Shown in pieces: positions 4,673 to 5,137 of a DNA stretch of 5,137 nucleotides (its first letter is position 1; each line of letters begins with the position of its first letter). Below the pieces are notes generated by a model. That model searched no databases. It was not told where the DNA came from and saw only the letters and a list, made by a program, of their open reading frames with translations. This stretch comes from Clostridiaceae bacterium (lineage in GTDB: Bacteria; Bacillota; Clostridia; Saccharofermentanales; DTU023). Location of the stretch: positions 1-5,137 of the forward strand of contig JAAZJV010000041.1 in the NCBI GenBank assembly GCA_012800135.1, read 5' to 3'. The position numbers and the translations under genes were made by a program.

Positions 4673-5137
4673 TTACGTTTCTTGGCGACGTTTGCGTGCG
4701 GCTTCAAAAGCGACAATCCCGCAAGCGACGGCGGCATTTAATGAATTGATATGACCATAGAGTGGAATCGACAACAGTACATCGCAATGGTTGCGAATAT
4801 TGCGCGCTATTCCGGCTCCTTCGCTGCCGATCACAAGAGCAATCTTTCCAGTAAAGTCGGCGTTATCGTAACGGGTTTCTGCGGCGGCGTCTGTACCGAA
4901 AATCCAGAAACCCCTGTCTTTCAATGAAAGGATGGTTTGTGAAAGATTGGTGACACGAACGACAGGAACGTATTCGATGGCGCCGGCCGAAGCTTTGGCG
5001 ACGGCGGCGTTGAGAGGAACGGAACGGCGCTTCGGAATAACGACGGCAGTAATGCCGGCTCCGTCAGCGATGCGGAGAATCGATCCAAGATTCTGCGGAT
5101 CCTGAACATGGTCAAGCAGCAGCAGAAACGGCGTTTC
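4673..5137 (-). CDS. rlmB: RlmB-type 23S rRNA 2'-O-ribose methyltransferase, C-terminal part
   Basis: The window holds the last 154 residues; the gene continues past the right edge, and roughly 90-115 N-terminal residues (the substrate-binding SpoU_sub_bind domain) are missing because of the cut, not because of damage. The catalytic SPOUT domain is intact. Motif 1 is N16-L-G-S-I-L-R22 with the conserved Asn and Arg. Next is the K-A-S-A-G-A-I-E strand. Motif 2 is V-I-G-S-E-G-A-G-I (102-110). Motif 3 is I-P-L-Y-G-H-I-N-S-L-N-A-A-V-A (124-138), which forms the knot that binds S-adenosylmethionine. In characterised bacteria RlmB methylates G2251 of 23S rRNA (E. coli numbering) in the peptidyl transferase P loop. 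Residue numbers here count from the first codon in the window. The family call is certain at the level of TrmH/SpoU; the exact substrate is by best resemblance. An ATG at 4924 is internal and not a separate gene. Confidence 0.95.
   Translation of the reverse strand, partial: ETPFLLLLDHVQDPQNLGSILRIADGAGITAVVIPKRRSVPLNAAVAKASAGAIEYVPVVRVTNLSQTILSLKDRGFWIFGTDAAAETRYDNADFTGKIALVIGSEGAGIARNIRNHCDVLLSIPLYGHINSLNAAVACGIVAFEAARKRRQET

Noticed and set aside
4498..4749. Plus-strand frame of 83 codons
   Set aside because: Its end is antisense to rlmB and its start lies in non-coding DNA without a good ribosome binding site.
4921..5115. Minus-strand frame of 64 codons
   Set aside because: An alternative frame inside rlmB; the rlmB frame carries the SPOUT motifs.

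Overview
The window looks like the junction between chromosomal core sequence (right) and an accessory, probably mobile-element-derived stretch (left) in a bacterium of moderate GC. Strong AGGAGG-type ribosome binding sites, a tRNA-Arg gene with encoded CCA, a lipoprotein signal and an RlmB/TrmH-type methyltransferase all fit a Firmicutes-like (Bacillota) host. A low-GC Negativicutes or Clostridia member is a guess that the sequence alone cannot settle.

Left part, 1-2572. Small genes of the kind found in integrated elements lie here. They are a short Cro/CI-type HTH gene (+), a 225-residue helical protein with a membrane-like C-terminal hairpin (-), a small charged helical protein (+), a DUF4145 protein with a partial zinc knuckle (-), and, divergent from it, three small genes (+) joined by two ATGA stop/start overlaps and closed by a textbook terminator at 2545-2572. 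The third small gene is doubtful. The same DNA carries on the minus strand a TATAAT box, a small hairpin and a factor-independent terminator, which together could make an antisense RNA of about 70 nt. No integrase, transposase, phage structural gene or CRISPR array is visible.

Middle, 2573-2996. A tRNA-Arg(ACG) gene lies on the minus strand with its own promoter (TTGACA, 18 bp, TAGTAT) and terminator. Its 3' end points at the accessory stretch, which is the geometry expected if an element integrated into the tRNA 3' end. Behind the tRNA promoter is a tandem duplication of a 40-bp unit and a short palindrome.

Right part, 2997-5137. On the minus strand are a predicted lipoprotein of unknown function, best started at a GTG at 4325, and the C-terminal 154 residues of RlmB, the 23S rRNA 2'-O-methyltransferase, which runs off the window edge. 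The 347 bp between them hold a plausible promoter overlapped by a 9-bp inverted repeat.

I see no complete, recognisable new system. The best leads are the possible antisense-RNA/small-peptide locus at 2356-2572 and the uncharacterised small-gene cargo next to the tRNA.
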